The notes beneath the pieces were generated by a model that saw only the letters and a list, made by a program, of their open reading frames with translations, did no database searches and was not told the origin of the DNA. Positions 18,001 through 25,913 of a stretch of DNA of 64,000 nucleotides are shown piece after piece. The translations under genes and the position numbers were made by a program. Source of the stretch: Riemerella anatipestifer (GTDB lineage: Bacteria > Bacteroidota > Bacteroidia > Flavobacteriales > Weeksellaceae); assembly GCF_009663465.1 (NCBI RefSeq), contig NZ_QXHU01000001.1, positions 362,208-426,207 of the forward strand. The letters run 5' to 3'. Numbering within the stretch: the stretch's first letter is position 1; each line of letters starts with the position of its first letter.

Positions 18001-18793
18001 CCAAATCCATTAACGAAACAGGTTTAGCTTCTCGTCCTAAAAACGCTCTTTTTTCTAAATAATCTTTAAAAATATGTTCTAAAGTAGCCTTAAACTGTCC
18101 CTCAAAACGAATGTCTTTAAGTTCTGTTTCAAAGGTGGTGTGTCGGCAATGGTCACTCCAATAAGTATCTAAAACTTTAAGCTCTGTTTCTGTTGGATTT
18201 CTCTGTTCTGACTTAAAATAATCTTGTATATAAGCTAAATCGTCTAACCCAAAGGCGAAGTTTTGCTCTGTATAGAACTCCTTTAGTTGTGATTCGTTTA
18301 AAGTGATAAAATCATTATAAACTACAACTTCTTTAGGCGTTTCCTCTTTTGGGATTTCCAATTTAGAAAGGTCTTTCTCTTGCGACTCTACTCTATTGAT
18401 GAGTAAATCTTTTACTTTTTGTAGTTCCTCTTTATTGATACCCTCTATTTCTACTAGCTTTCCGCTTCTTACTTTAGCTTGGATATTTTCTGTTAGCAAT
18501 ACAATACATTGCTGCGCAGAATCTGCCCTTTGGTCATATTGCCCTGGTAGAAACTCCATAGCAAAAGATGAACTCTTAGCAGGATTTTCATAATGCAAAA
18601 CATCGGTTACAGGGTCTGCAAATACATTATATACTACCTTATCAAAATCAGTATCATTAAGTCCAAAAACATCGTAGATGTTATAAACCTTCACCTGCTT
18701 AATATTAGGTAATATATTTTTTATTTCATCGAAAATTTTGGGACTTTCTACATCAAAAATCCCTCTTTTTTCTATGTAAATCCTTTTACTCAT
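15089..18793 (-). CDS. purL: PurL, large-form FGAM synthase
   Basis: Single-chain phosphoribosylformylglycinamidine synthase of 1234 residues, which turns FGAR to FGAM. Domain order: N-terminal PurS-like part (1-140), linker, two AIRS-type ATP domains (about 165-960, with NETHNHPTEIEPFGGASTC) and a C-terminal class I glutaminase (about 980-1234) with the nucleophile in GICNGFQAL and histidine in the ISHGEGRF/GHPER region. ATG 18793 (MSKRIYIEKRG) is chosen; an ATG 30 bases upstream adds a lysine-rich extension. A TATTTTTG box at 18838-18845 could be its -7 element. The large form is used by Bacteroidetes and proteobacteria. Confidence 0.96.
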   Translation of the reverse strand: MSKRIYIEKRGIFDVESPKIFDEIKNILPNIKQVKVYNIYDVFGLNDTDFDKVVYNVFADPVTDVLHYENPAKSSSFAMEFLPGQYDQRADSAQQCIVLLTENIQAKVRSGKLVEIEGINKEELQKVKDLLINRVESQEKDLSKLEIPKEETPKEVVVYNDFITLNESQLKEFYTEQNFAFGLDDLAYIQDYFKSEQRNPTETELKVLDTYWSDHCRHTTFETELKDIRFEGQFKATLEHIFKDYLEKRAFLGREAKPVSLMDLATICAKYFHKMGKLDNLVVSDEINACTIKIDAEFDGKKEPWYLLFKNETHNHPTEIEPFGGASTCLGGAIRDPLSGRSFVYQAMRLSGAADVLEPMENTLKGKLPQRTITKQAANGYSSYGNQIGLATTQVSEIYHEGYRAKRMEVGFVVGAVPVDWVKREQPKAGDLVIILGGATGRDGVGGATGSSKEQDETSIHTLSTEVQKGNAVEERKIQRLFRNPEVTKLIKKSNDFGAGGVSVAIGEIAENLEVNLDVLPLKYEGLNGTELAISESQERMAVVIDANDKDKFISFCKTENILAVEVAKVTDSGRMQMFWKGDKIVDLSRTFLDTNGCSKKQEVAVNHLQEVQTERLEFNETNFKKLLADKNVASQKGLLEMFDSSVGATTVAMPLGGKHQLTPMEGSVQTLPIMEAKDIETVSLASWGFDAAISEQNSMVGAANAVVESVAKIVAMGGDFRKIRLSFQEYFEKLGQNPDKWGKPLASLLGAYHAQMNFELAAIGGKDSMSGTYQDINVPPTLISFACADGQKSNIISPEFKKAGNLIYHFYHQFQETEEAKGLPNYNDLKEIYTYIFNQIKDKKIVSVKTIKEGGLAVGLAKMVFGNGLGAIVNANDTALLEKNIGGLLIESTEPLSHQLLQKIGEVSNDKKLVINNDSFDIDDLKKVYCQTFETLFPTKEKQKIELELDTQLNSIEPRTIIIKKHHITKPKVFTPVFPGTNCEYETLNAFRKEGAEVSMKPLVNLNHNALQESIKAWAKEIDQSQILAFSGGFSAGDEPDGSAKFIVNVLKNDIMREAVHRLLERDGMIIGICNGFQALVKSGLLPYGEIRDLDQNSPTLAHNSIGRHISQMVNVKVVNEDSPWLKGMKGEIYTIPISHGEGRFMASEEVITQLYKNGQIATQYVDLDGAIAHGMPYNPNNSLFAIEGITSPCGKIFGRMGHPERYAEGLMKNIPTANYHNIFKNGVSYFRD

Positions 18794-18837
18794 TATTAGA
18801 TTTTTTAGATTTTCTTTTTTCAAAAATTAGAATGTTC

Positions 18838-18845
18838 CAAAAATA
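18838..18845 (-). promoter_or_regulatory. -7 promoter box of the purL-C-F operon
   Basis: TATTTTTG on the minus strand fits TAnnTTTG and lies 44 bases before the purL ATG. No clear -33 TTG is seen at 19-20 bases. Confidence 0.45.
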
Positions 18846-18910
18846 CTCAATTTTTGACACTTTCTAAAAATATGAGAATAACTATTTTGTTTTTTCTTAA
18901 AAAATACAAC

Positions 18911-18944
18911 AAAAAAGCCGCTACTAGATCCCCTAGCAACAGCC
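18911..18944 (-). terminator. terminator of the acidic-protein gene
   Basis: The minus strand forms an 11-bp stem (GCTGTTGCTAG against CTAGTAGCGGC, with G-T wobbles) closed by GGGAT and followed by six T. It begins about 30 bases after the gene's stop at 18974. Confidence 0.75.
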
Positions 18945-18973
18945 TTTATGTTAATAACAAGTTCAAACCATTT

Positions 18974-19213
18974 TTAGTCTAAATCTTCGTCATCATATTT
19001 TTCTAATTCAGCATCGCACCACTTAAATGCAGCCTCTACAGCTTTAGTAGCTTCGTCCGCAATACTTTCCTCATCATCTCCTTCTAAATCATCTAGCCAC
19101 TCTACTTCTTCCTCTTCCACATTAAGAATGAATCTAGGGTACTCGGTGTGAACTACGAATAAGTCTTCTGGAAACTCTGTGTTGTCCGCTAATAAAAATT
19201 TAGGTAATTTCAT
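18974..19213 (-). CDS. small acidic protein of unknown function
   Basis: A 79-residue, strongly acidic protein: MKLPKFLLADNTEFPEDLF at the start, then NVEEEEVEWLDDLEGDDEES and a DDEDLD tail, with one helical segment KAVEAAFKWCDAELEK. There is no signal peptide. It has its own promoter box and terminator, so it is a genuine monocistronic gene. Similar small acidic proteins occur in flavobacteria, but I know no function. Confidence 0.75.
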   Translation of the reverse strand: MKLPKFLLADNTEFPEDLFVVHTEYPRFILNVEEEEVEWLDDLEGDDEESIADEATKAVEAAFKWCDAELEKYDDEDLD

Positions 19214-19256
19214 TGGTTTTAAAATTTTGATATTCTAACTTTAGAATCTTGTTCTG

Positions 19257-19264
19257 CAAAGATA
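19257..19264 (-). promoter_or_regulatory. -7 promoter box of the acidic-protein gene
   Basis: TATCTTTG on the minus strand matches TAnnTTTG, 43 bases before the ATG at 19213. Confidence 0.55.
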
Positions 19265-19298
19265 AACAATTATTTCTGTTAATCTGAATTAAATTTTG

Positions 19299-20192
19299 TT
19301 AATTTTTAGAAAACATACGAGCTACTTTTTCAGCCTTTTTAGTTTCGGTATAATCGTAAAAACCTTCTCCCGACTTTACCCCCAATTTTCCTGCCATTAC
19401 CATATTTACCAATAGTGGACACGGGGCGTACTTTGGATTTTTAAAGCCATCATACATAACATTAAGGATAGCTAAACAAACATCTAAACCTATAAAATCT
19501 GCTAATTGTAATGGTCCCATAGGATGAGCCATACCTAACTTCATCACGGTGTCTATTTCTTCTACTCCAGCTACATTATTGTATAAAGTTTCTATAGCTT
19601 CGTTTATCATTGGCATCAGGATTCTATTGGCTACAAACCCAGGATAATCATTAACTTCCACAGGGACTTTTGACAAGTCTTTTGATATTTTATAAACCAC
19701 ATCAAAAGTTTCTTTAGAAGTAGAATAACCTTTGATAATTTCTACTAATTTCATAATAGGAACAGGATTCATAAAATGCATTCCTATAACTTTATCAGGT
19801 CTTTGTGTTACCGCTGCAATCTGAGTGATGGATATAGATGATGTATTGGTTGCGAGAATGCAATACTCTGGAGCTAAAGCATCTATTTGTTTAAAGATAT
19901 TCAACTTCAGTTCTGTATTTTCAGTAGCGGCTTCTACAATCAAATCAGCACTTTTAACAGCATTTTCTAAGGAAGTGTTTTTGGTAATATTGTTTAGCGT
20001 TTCTTCTTTTTGAGCTTCGGTAAGATGTCCTTTAGAAATAATTCTATCTAAATTTTTAGAAATAGTATTAACACCTCTGTCTAGTGCTTCCTGCGAAATA
20101 TCTACTAAATTGACTTTAAAACCATTTTGAGCAAAGGTATGGGCTATCCCATTGCCCATTGTTCCTGCCCCTATTACTACAATATTTTTCAT
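19299..20192 (-). CDS. 3-hydroxyacyl-CoA (3-hydroxybutyryl-CoA) dehydrogenase
   Basis: NAD-dependent cytoplasmic dehydrogenase of 297 residues. The Rossmann motif GAGTMGNGIAHTFAQNG is at residues 7-23. Catalytic-region motifs are AATENTELK, ATNTSSISIT and GMHFMNPVPIMKLVEII (with the active-site His), and the dimer domain follows FVANRILMP. Length fits the stand-alone Hbd/PaaH type rather than the fused FadB type. It lies downstream of the rplT terminator with no partner genes, so its pathway (butanoate, fatty acid or phenylacetate) is open. Confidence 0.88.
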   Translation of the reverse strand: MKNIVVIGAGTMGNGIAHTFAQNGFKVNLVDISQEALDRGVNTISKNLDRIISKGHLTEAQKEETLNNITKNTSLENAVKSADLIVEAATENTELKLNIFKQIDALAPEYCILATNTSSISITQIAAVTQRPDKVIGMHFMNPVPIMKLVEIIKGYSTSKETFDVVYKISKDLSKVPVEVNDYPGFVANRILMPMINEAIETLYNNVAGVEEIDTVMKLGMAHPMGPLQLADFIGLDVCLAILNVMYDGFKNPKYAPCPLLVNMVMAGKLGVKSGEGFYDYTETKKAEKVARMFSKN

Positions 20193-20253
20193 TTGTATTT
20201 AATTATAAATTTTAATTACTAAAAATAATACAAATTCTTAATAAACACAAATA

Positions 20254-20286
20254 AAAAAGAGGGAGTTTTAATTACTCCCTCTTTAA
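20254..20286. terminator. terminator after rplT
   Basis: AAAGAGGGAGT and ACTCCCTCTTT form an 11-bp stem around a 7-base loop (TTTAATT), with A/T runs on both sides, so it could work in either direction. It ends the thrS-infC-rpmI-rplT unit. Confidence 0.8.
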
Positions 20287-20311
20287 TATTGATAACAAAA
20301 AAATTAAACAT

Positions 20312-20656
20312 TTATTTTACTTGGTCTACAACAGCTTTGAATGCTTCAGGGTGGTTCATTGCAAGGTCTGCAAGAACTTTTCTGTTCAACTCGATGTTGT
20401 TCTTTTTAAGAGCTCCCATAAACTGAGAGTAAGACATTCCGTATTCTCTGCATCCTGCGTTAATACGCATAATCCAAAGGCTTCTGAAATTTCTTTTCTT
20501 CTCTTTTCTACCACGGTAGGCATATTGCATTGCCTTTTCCACGGCATTTTTAGCAACAGTCCAAACATTTTTTCTTCTACCGAAAAAACCTTTAGCTTGT
20601 TTCATTACTTTTTTTCTGCGTGCTCTTGACGCTACAGAATTTACTGATCTTGGCAT
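20312..20656 (-). CDS. rplT: Ribosomal protein bL20
   Basis: A 114-residue, highly basic large-subunit protein needed early in 50S assembly. It has the classic start [24 protein letters not shown] and the [19 protein letters not shown] region. It is last in thrS-infC-rpmI-rplT. In E. coli and Bacillus this protein represses its own operon by binding the leader RNA; the 122-base gap before rpmI was not resolved into such a site here. Confidence 0.97.
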   Translation of the reverse strand: MPRSVNSVASRARRKKVMKQAKGFFGRRKNVWTVAKNAVEKAMQYAYRGRKEKKRNFRSLWIMRINAGCREYGMSYSQFMGALKKNNIELNRKVLADLAMNHPEAFKAVVDQVK

Positions 20657-20779
20657 AATTTAATAATTTGTTTTTTTGAAATGGGCGAAGTTTTAACACT
20701 TTCTTAGTGGCACCATTTCAGGGTTAAACTTGTTTGAATTTTTTGAATTCTTATAAACCGAATCACTGATTTATAAAAA

Positions 20780-20977
20780 CTACTTGATGGCTAATTGCTT
20801 CAAAACGCTTTTCTCGTCAGATGAATGAACATAAGAAGTTTGCGTAAGATTTCTCTTTTGCTTAGTTTCCTTCTTAGTCAAGATGTGACTTTTGTAAGCA
20901 TTTTTTCTTTTGATTTTACCAGTTCCGGTAAGAGCAAAACGCTTCTTAGCTCCTGATTTCGTTTTTAATTTTGGCAT
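20780..20977 (-). CDS. rpmI: Ribosomal protein bL35
   Basis: A 65-residue basic protein with [20 protein letters not shown] and the [16 protein letters not shown] pattern of bL35. It lies 37 bases after infC and is followed by rplT. Confidence 0.97.
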   Translation of the reverse strand: MPKLKTKSGAKKRFALTGTGKIKRKNAYKSHILTKKETKQKRNLTQTSYVHSSDEKSVLKQLAIK

Positions 20978-21014
20978 TTTTTTGCTTTTTTATTGTTTTG
21001 TTATCAATATATAT

Positions 21015-21572
21015 TTATTTCGTTTTCTTAGGACTCATCATCATAATCATTCTTTTGCCCTCTAATTTAGGTAGCTGATCCACTTTCCCAACGTGCTCTA
21101 AATCTTGAGCAAGTTTTAATAAAAGTATTTCTCCTTGATCTTTGAAAACAATAGAACGCCCTTTAAAAAACACATAGGTTTTAAGTTTAGAACCTTCTTC
21201 TAAGAACTTTTCGGCGTGTTTTTTCTTAAATTCGTAGTCGTGGTCATCGGTTTGAGGTCCAAAACGAATCTCTTTTACCACTACTTTTACTTGTTTAGCT
21301 TTAAGCTCTTTTTGTTTCTTCTTCTGCTCATAAAGGAACTTTTTATAATCCATAATACGAGCGATGAAAGGCTCCGCTTTATCAGATATTACTACCAAGT
21401 CTAGTTCTTGTTCTTCTGCCAATTCTCTAGCTTTGGCTAGCGGATATATACCTGGTTCTACATTATCCCCTACAAGGCGAACCTCTTTAGCACGGATTTT
21501 TTCATTAATCATGTGCGCATCCTCCTGCTGGCGACGCGGTGCTGACCTGTTAATTTTTTTTCTAATTGCTAT
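21015..21572 (-). CDS. infC: Translation initiation factor IF-3, probable AUA start
   Basis: IF-3 keeps 30S subunits free and rejects poor start codons. The frame is clear from Met at 21512 ([20 protein letters not shown]), but the same frame continues 20 codons upstream as [19 protein letters not shown]. This matches the conserved N-terminus of flavobacterial IF-3 (MAIR...DAHRIN, from memory). The only sensible first codon is ATA at 21570-21572; an in-frame TAA precedes it by 12 bases and there is no ATG, GTG or TTG. A rare start fits the known autoregulation of infC, which uses AUU in E. coli. The ATG at 21512 is a weaker alternative, although AGGAGG lies 8 bases before it. Protein length would be 185 residues. 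Confidence 0.85.
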   Translation of the reverse strand: MAIRKKINRSAPRRQQEDAHMINEKIRAKEVRLVGDNVEPGIYPLAKARELAEEQELDLVVISDKAEPFIARIMDYKKFLYEQKKKQKELKAKQVKVVVKEIRFGPQTDDHDYEFKKKHAEKFLEEGSKLKTYVFFKGRSIVFKDQGEILLLKLAQDLEHVGKVDQLPKLEGKRMIMMMSPKKTK

Positions 21573-21598
21573 GGCTTTATAATTTTAATTGTTAGACC

Positions 21599-23524
21599 TT
21601 ACTTTATAATCTTTGCTTCGTTTTTAAAATACGCTACGAAGCCCTCTATACTCATTTCTCCTAAATCTCCTTCTCCTCTTTTTCTTACAGATACAGTTTG
21701 ATTACCTGCTTCATTCTCTCCTACAATGAGCATAAATGGTATTTTTTTCATCTCTGCATCACGGATTTTTCTACCCGTTTTTTCGTTTCTCTCATCTACC
21801 AGTCCGCAAATATCGTGATTTTCTAATAATTGTGAAACTTTTTTAGCATAATCTGTATATTTTTCACTAATTGGAAGTAATATATATTGATCTGGACTTA
21901 ACCAAAGTGGGAAATCACCTGCTGTATTTTCTATTAAAATAGCAATAAATCTCTCCATAGACCCAAAAGGTGCACGGTGAATCATAATAGGGCGATGTCT
22001 TTCGTTATCGCTACCTACATAGGTTAAATCAAATCTTTCGGGAAGATTGTAATCTACCTGTATAGTTCCAAGCTGCCAACTTCTACCCAAAGCATCTTTA
22101 ACCATAAAATCTAATTTAGGTCCATAAAACGCTGCTTCCCCGTACTCTACAACGGTATTAAGCCCTTTGTTCTTAGCTGCTGTGATAATCGCAGATTCTG
22201 CTTTCTCCCAATTTTCTTCGGAACCAATGTATTTAGCTCTGTTCTCTTTATCTCTTAACGATACCTGTGCAATAAAGTCTTCAAACCCCAAAGATTGGAA
22301 TACATAAAGCACCAAATCTATTACTTTCTCAAATTCCTCCAATAGTTGGTCTGGCGTACAGAATAAGTGGGCATCATCTTGAGTAAATCCTCTTACTCTG
22401 GTAAGCCCGTGTAATTCGCCGCTTTGTTCATAACGATATACTGTGCCAAATTCCGCATATCTTTTAGGTAAGTCTTTATAAGACCATTGTTGTGCTTTAT
22501 AAACTTCACAGTGATGTGGACAGTTCATTGGTTTTAATAAAAACTCCTCTCCTACGTGCGGTGTTTTTATTGGTTGGAAGCTATCTGCTCCATATTTTTC
22601 GTAATGCCCAGATGTTTTGTACAATTCTATGTTTCCGATATGTGGAGTCATTACAAATTCGTAACCGCCTTTTCTTTGTGCTTCTGAAAGGAAATTTTCT
22701 AACTTTTTTCTAAGAGCCGCTCCTTTAGGTAACCACAGCGGTAATCCTGCTCCTACCTTTTCAGAAAAAGTAAACAAACCTAATTCTTTCCCCAATTTTC
22801 TGTGGTCTCTACGTTTAGCCTCCTCTAGTCTTTCTAGGTATTCTTTAAGGTCTTTTTGTTTAGGGAAAGATATTCCGTAAACCCTAGTCAATTGTGGATT
22901 TTTCTCATCGCCACGCCAATAAGCCCCTGCAGCGTTAAGTATCTTAACTGCTTTAACAATCCCAGTAGAAGGTATATGCCCTCCTCTACATAAATCAGTA
23001 AAATCATCATGAGAACAGAAAGTAATTTCTCCGTCATTAAGATTTTCTATCAATTCCGTTTTGTATGGATTGTCAGCATATTCTTTCAAAGCCTCTGCTT
23101 TGGAGATAGCATAAAGTTTAAAGGTAGAGTCTTTCTTGGCATTTTCTAGCATCTTTTGCTCTATCTTTTCAAAATCTTTTTCAGATAATGTTTCGTTTCC
23201 AAAATCTACATCATAGTAAAAGCCATTTTCTATGGCAGGTCCAATGGTAAGTTTAGCCTCTGGATAATACGCCAATATTGCCTGTGCCAAAAGGTGAGCA
23301 GAAGAATGCCAAAAAGCCTTCTTTCCCATATCATCATTCCATGTAAGAAGTTGTACCGTAGCATCTTCGGTTATTGGGGTGGTTACTTCCACTTGTTTAT
23401 TATTTACCATGGCCGAAATGGTATTTCTAGCCAACCCTTCACTAATAGATTTTGCTACTTCTAAAGGAGTTACTACTCCTTCAAATTCTCTGATACTTCC
23501 GTCAGGGAGTGTGATTTTTACCAT
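21599..23524 (-). CDS. thrS: Threonyl-tRNA synthetase
   Basis: Class II synthetase of 641 residues. Domains: TGS (1-60), the second editing domain with [11 protein letters not shown] near residue 75 and the zinc-type HxxxC, catalytic core with motif 2 ([21 protein letters not shown]) and motif 3 ([17 protein letters not shown]), and an anticodon-binding C-terminus. It heads the thrS-infC-rpmI-rplT unit, 26 bases before infC. Confidence 0.97.
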   Translation of the reverse strand: MVKITLPDGSIREFEGVVTPLEVAKSISEGLARNTISAMVNNKQVEVTTPITEDATVQLLTWNDDMGKKAFWHSSAHLLAQAILAYYPEAKLTIGPAIENGFYYDVDFGNETLSEKDFEKIEQKMLENAKKDSTFKLYAISKAEALKEYADNPYKTELIENLNDGEITFCSHDDFTDLCRGGHIPSTGIVKAVKILNAAGAYWRGDEKNPQLTRVYGISFPKQKDLKEYLERLEEAKRRDHRKLGKELGLFTFSEKVGAGLPLWLPKGAALRKKLENFLSEAQRKGGYEFVMTPHIGNIELYKTSGHYEKYGADSFQPIKTPHVGEEFLLKPMNCPHHCEVYKAQQWSYKDLPKRYAEFGTVYRYEQSGELHGLTRVRGFTQDDAHLFCTPDQLLEEFEKVIDLVLYVFQSLGFEDFIAQVSLRDKENRAKYIGSEENWEKAESAIITAAKNKGLNTVVEYGEAAFYGPKLDFMVKDALGRSWQLGTIQVDYNLPERFDLTYVGSDNERHRPIMIHRAPFGSMERFIAILIENTAGDFPLWLSPDQYILLPISEKYTDYAKKVSQLLENHDICGLVDERNEKTGRKIRDAEMKKIPFMLIVGENEAGNQTVSVRKRGEGDLGEMSIEGFVAYFKNEAKIIK

Positions 23525-23553
23525 TATTTTAATATATTTTTATAAATAAAACA

Positions 23554-23561
23554 CAAAGTTA
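23554..23561 (-). promoter_or_regulatory. -7 promoter box of thrS
   Basis: TAACTTTG on the minus strand matches TAnnTTTG, 30 bases before the thrS ATG. A clear -33 TTG is not seen. It is divergent from the trp promoter 115 bases away. Confidence 0.55.
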
Positions 23562-23675
23562 CAAAAAGTTTTTTACCGTAGAAACATATTATTTTAAATT
23601 TATGGTAGTCATCAATAAAATTAAAAGTACATCAAATCAATTTTAACTTGGATAAAATAAATTTCAGATTTAACA

Positions 23676-23705
23676 TTGTCTTTTAATAAAAAAATATTAC
23701 ATTTG
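23676..23705 (+). promoter_or_regulatory. trp operon promoter
   Basis: TTG (23676-23678), 19 bases, then TACATTTG (23698-23705): an exact match to the Bacteroidetes promoter pattern. Transcription should begin near 23710-23713, immediately at the start of the leader frame. Confidence 0.75.
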
Positions 23706-23709
23706 CTGG

Positions 23710-23784
23710 GTGAAAACAAATAGTGTAATACAAAAGTGGTGGTGTCAAACTCTTAAGCAGGGTCTGAACTTCTATCGTATTTAG
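23710..23784 (+). CDS. trpL: TrpL, tryptophan operon leader peptide (start codon uncertain)
   Basis: A 24-codon frame from GTG 23710 contains the run KWWCQTLKQGLNFYRI, with adjacent Trp codons at 23737-23742, and ends with TAG at 23782-23784. Between the trp promoter and an intrinsic terminator upstream of trpE, two Trp codons in a row mark an attenuation peptide. The GTG coincides with the predicted transcription start, so the message may be leaderless; no other in-frame ATG, GTG or TTG precedes the Trp codons. AACTTCTA (23767-23774), in the last codons, can pair with the 3' arm of the terminator. Confidence 0.7.
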   Translation: MKTNSVIQKWWCQTLKQGLNFYRI

Positions 23785-23831
23785 CTTTTTGGGTGAGAAA
23801 ACAAATTTAAGGGTAGTAACAAACAATAAAG

Positions 23832-23860
23832 ACTTCTGCGGATTATCGTAGGAGTTTTTT
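23832..23860 (+). terminator. trp operon attenuator terminator
   Basis: ACTTCTGCG pairs with CGTAGGAGT (two wobble pairs) around a short loop, followed by six T. It lies 48 bases after the leader-peptide stop and 23 before trpE. TAGGAGTT of its 3' arm is also complementary to AACTTCTA within the leader peptide frame, giving a two-state switch. Confidence 0.8.
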
Positions 23861-23882
23861 ATTTTAAATAGATTTAATAAAA

Positions 23883-25292
23883 ATGATTAGTATTAAAACA
23901 GAATCCAAGTCCCTTATGGGGGATCTACATACTCCAATGGGAGTTTATCTAAAACTTCGTGATGCATATAGAGATACTATTCTTTTGGAAAGTACAGAAC
24001 ATAACGCAGATAACGGTAGCTATTCTTTTATAGGCGTAAATGCGATTGCTGGTATAGAGGTAAATAATTATGAAAGTTATGAAATTAAATTCCCCAACCA
24101 GCCACCACAAAAATTAAACTTTCAAGAAGGTATTCTTCTAACTGATGTACTCCAAAGTTTTGCAGAAAATTTCAAATGTGAAGAGGTGGAAAGTGCTATT
24201 GATAAGGTAGCTCAAGGGTTTTTCGGTTATACGAGTTACGAGGCTATTCCTTTTTTTGAATCTATTCAGTTTAAACCTCAAAACAAAGAAACGGAAATCC
24301 CAATTCTTAGATATAGATTTTACCAATATATCATTGCTTTTAATCACACCAATGATGAAATGAGAATTATAGAGAATAAGATAGAGGGGGTAAATTCGGA
24401 AATATCTTATTTAGAAGATATTATCAATCATAAATCCATAGCAATATATCCGTTTGAAAGCGTAGAACAAGAAACTTCTAACCTTGAAGATGCAAAATTT
24501 TTAGAAATGGTAAAACAAGCTCAAAAACACGCTTTTAGAGGAGATACTTTCCAAATGGTGCTTAGCCGAAGATTTCAGCAAAAGTACAGAGGTGATGAGT
24601 TTCAAGTATATAGAGCTTTAAGGAATATCAATCCTTCGCCATATCTATTTTTCTTTGATTATGGTGATTATAAATTGATGGGTTCTAGTCCTGAAAGTCA
24701 GTTAATTATAAAAAATAAAAAAGCCATTATTCACCCTATCGCGGGTACTTTTAAAAGAACGGGAAATATTCAGGAAGATTTAGCGGCGGCAAAAGACTTA
24801 AAAGCCGACCCAAAAGAAAATACAGAACATACGATGTTGGTAGATTTAGCTCGAAATGACCTTAGTAAATTGGGGAAAAATGTTAGCGTTTCTAAACTAA
24901 AGGAAATCCAGTTTTTTTCATCAGTGATACATATGGTAAGCGAAGTAACTGCCGAATTGAGCGACAATATTAACCCTTACGAAATGATAGCCACTACCTT
25001 TCCACAGGGTACATTGAGTGGTGCTCCTAAATACAAAGCTATGGAACTTATTGATTTATACGAGCCTACTTCAAGAGGATATTATGGAGGCTGTATTGGT
25101 TTTGTAGGCTTTGATGGGACTTGCAACCAAGCGATTATGATTAGAACTTTTTTAGCCAAGAACAATCATCTTTATTATCAAGCTGGAGCTGGAGTTGTGG
25201 CGAAATCTTCTCCAGAAAGCGAGCTACAAGAGGTTAATAATAAACTAAATGCCCTGAAAAAAGCCATTAAAAAAGCAGAAACTCTAAAATAG
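23883..25292 (+). CDS. trpE: TrpE, anthranilate synthase component I
   Basis: Makes anthranilate from chorismate with ammonia supplied by TrpG. It has 469 residues. The LLES motif at residues 34-37 is the tryptophan feedback site. Catalytic chorismate-binding motifs include SPESQL, HPIAGTFKRTG, HTMLVDLARNDL, GTLSGAPK and the closing GAGVVAKS. First structural gene of the operon, 25 bases before trpG. Confidence 0.96.
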   Translation: MISIKTESKSLMGDLHTPMGVYLKLRDAYRDTILLESTEHNADNGSYSFIGVNAIAGIEVNNYESYEIKFPNQPPQKLNFQEGILLTDVLQSFAENFKCEEVESAIDKVAQGFFGYTSYEAIPFFESIQFKPQNKETEIPILRYRFYQYIIAFNHTNDEMRIIENKIEGVNSEISYLEDIINHKSIAIYPFESVEQETSNLEDAKFLEMVKQAQKHAFRGDTFQMVLSRRFQQKYRGDEFQVYRALRNINPSPYLFFFDYGDYKLMGSSPESQLIIKNKKAIIHPIAGTFKRTGNIQEDLAAAKDLKADPKENTEHTMLVDLARNDLSKLGKNVSVSKLKEIQFFSSVIHMVSEVTAELSDNINPYEMIATTFPQGTLSGAPKYKAMELIDLYEPTSRGYYGGCIGFVGFDGTCNQAIMIRTFLAKNNHLYYQAGAGVVAKSSPESELQEVNNKLNALKKAIKKAETLK

Positions 25293-25317
25293 AGCTTAAA
25301 AATTTAAACACAAGAAA

Positions 25318-25890
25318 ATGAAAATATTAGTATTTGATAATTACGATAGTTTTACCTATAATTTAGTTCAAATGATAGAGCAGATTACAGGTACTGAGGT
25401 AGATGTTTTTAGAAACGATAAAATTCCGTTAGAAGATATAGAGCAATATGATAAGATAATACTTTCGCCAGGACCTGGTATTCCTAGCGAGGCAGGACGA
25501 TTGTTAGAGGTTATTAAAACCTATGCTCCTACTAAATCCATTTTGGGAGTTTGCCTTGGGCAACAAGCCATTGCGGAGGCTTTCGGAGGATGTTTGGTTA
25601 ATTTAGATAAAATCTATCACGGTGTGGCGACACAAGCCGAAATTATAAAGACAGATGCTCTTCTGTTTCAAAATATGCCGAAAAATATAGAAATAGGCAG
25701 ATATCATTCTTGGGCTGTAAATCTTGAGGATTTCCCTTCGGAATTAGAAATAACTGCTGTTGATGATGAAGGTATGATTATGGCACTTCAACACAAAACT
25801 TACGATGTACACGCCGTTCAGTTTCATCCTGAGAGTATTTTAACACCTTTAGGAAGAGCTATTTTGACTAATTTTCTAAATGCTTCATAG
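25318..25890 (+). CDS. trpG: TrpG, anthranilate synthase glutaminase component
   Basis: Class I glutamine amidotransferase of 190 residues, separate from TrpD. The nucleophile Cys lies in GVCLGQQAIAEAFGG near residue 80 and the catalytic His/Glu in QFHPESILTP. The start MKILVFDNYDSFTYNLVQ is characteristic. The PabA role for folate could be shared, but the trp context decides the name. Confidence 0.95.
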   Translation: MKILVFDNYDSFTYNLVQMIEQITGTEVDVFRNDKIPLEDIEQYDKIILSPGPGIPSEAGRLLEVIKTYAPTKSILGVCLGQQAIAEAFGGCLVNLDKIYHGVATQAEIIKTDALLFQNMPKNIEIGRYHSWAVNLEDFPSELEITAVDDEGMIMALQHKTYDVHAVQFHPESILTPLGRAILTNFLNAS

Positions 25891-25913
25891 GAGCTGTTTG
25901 TAAAAAATAAATT

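Noticed and set aside
23676-23882. T-box or riboswitch in the trp leader
   Set aside because: No T-box sequence or specifier stem is seen; a Trp-codon peptide plus terminator explains the region.
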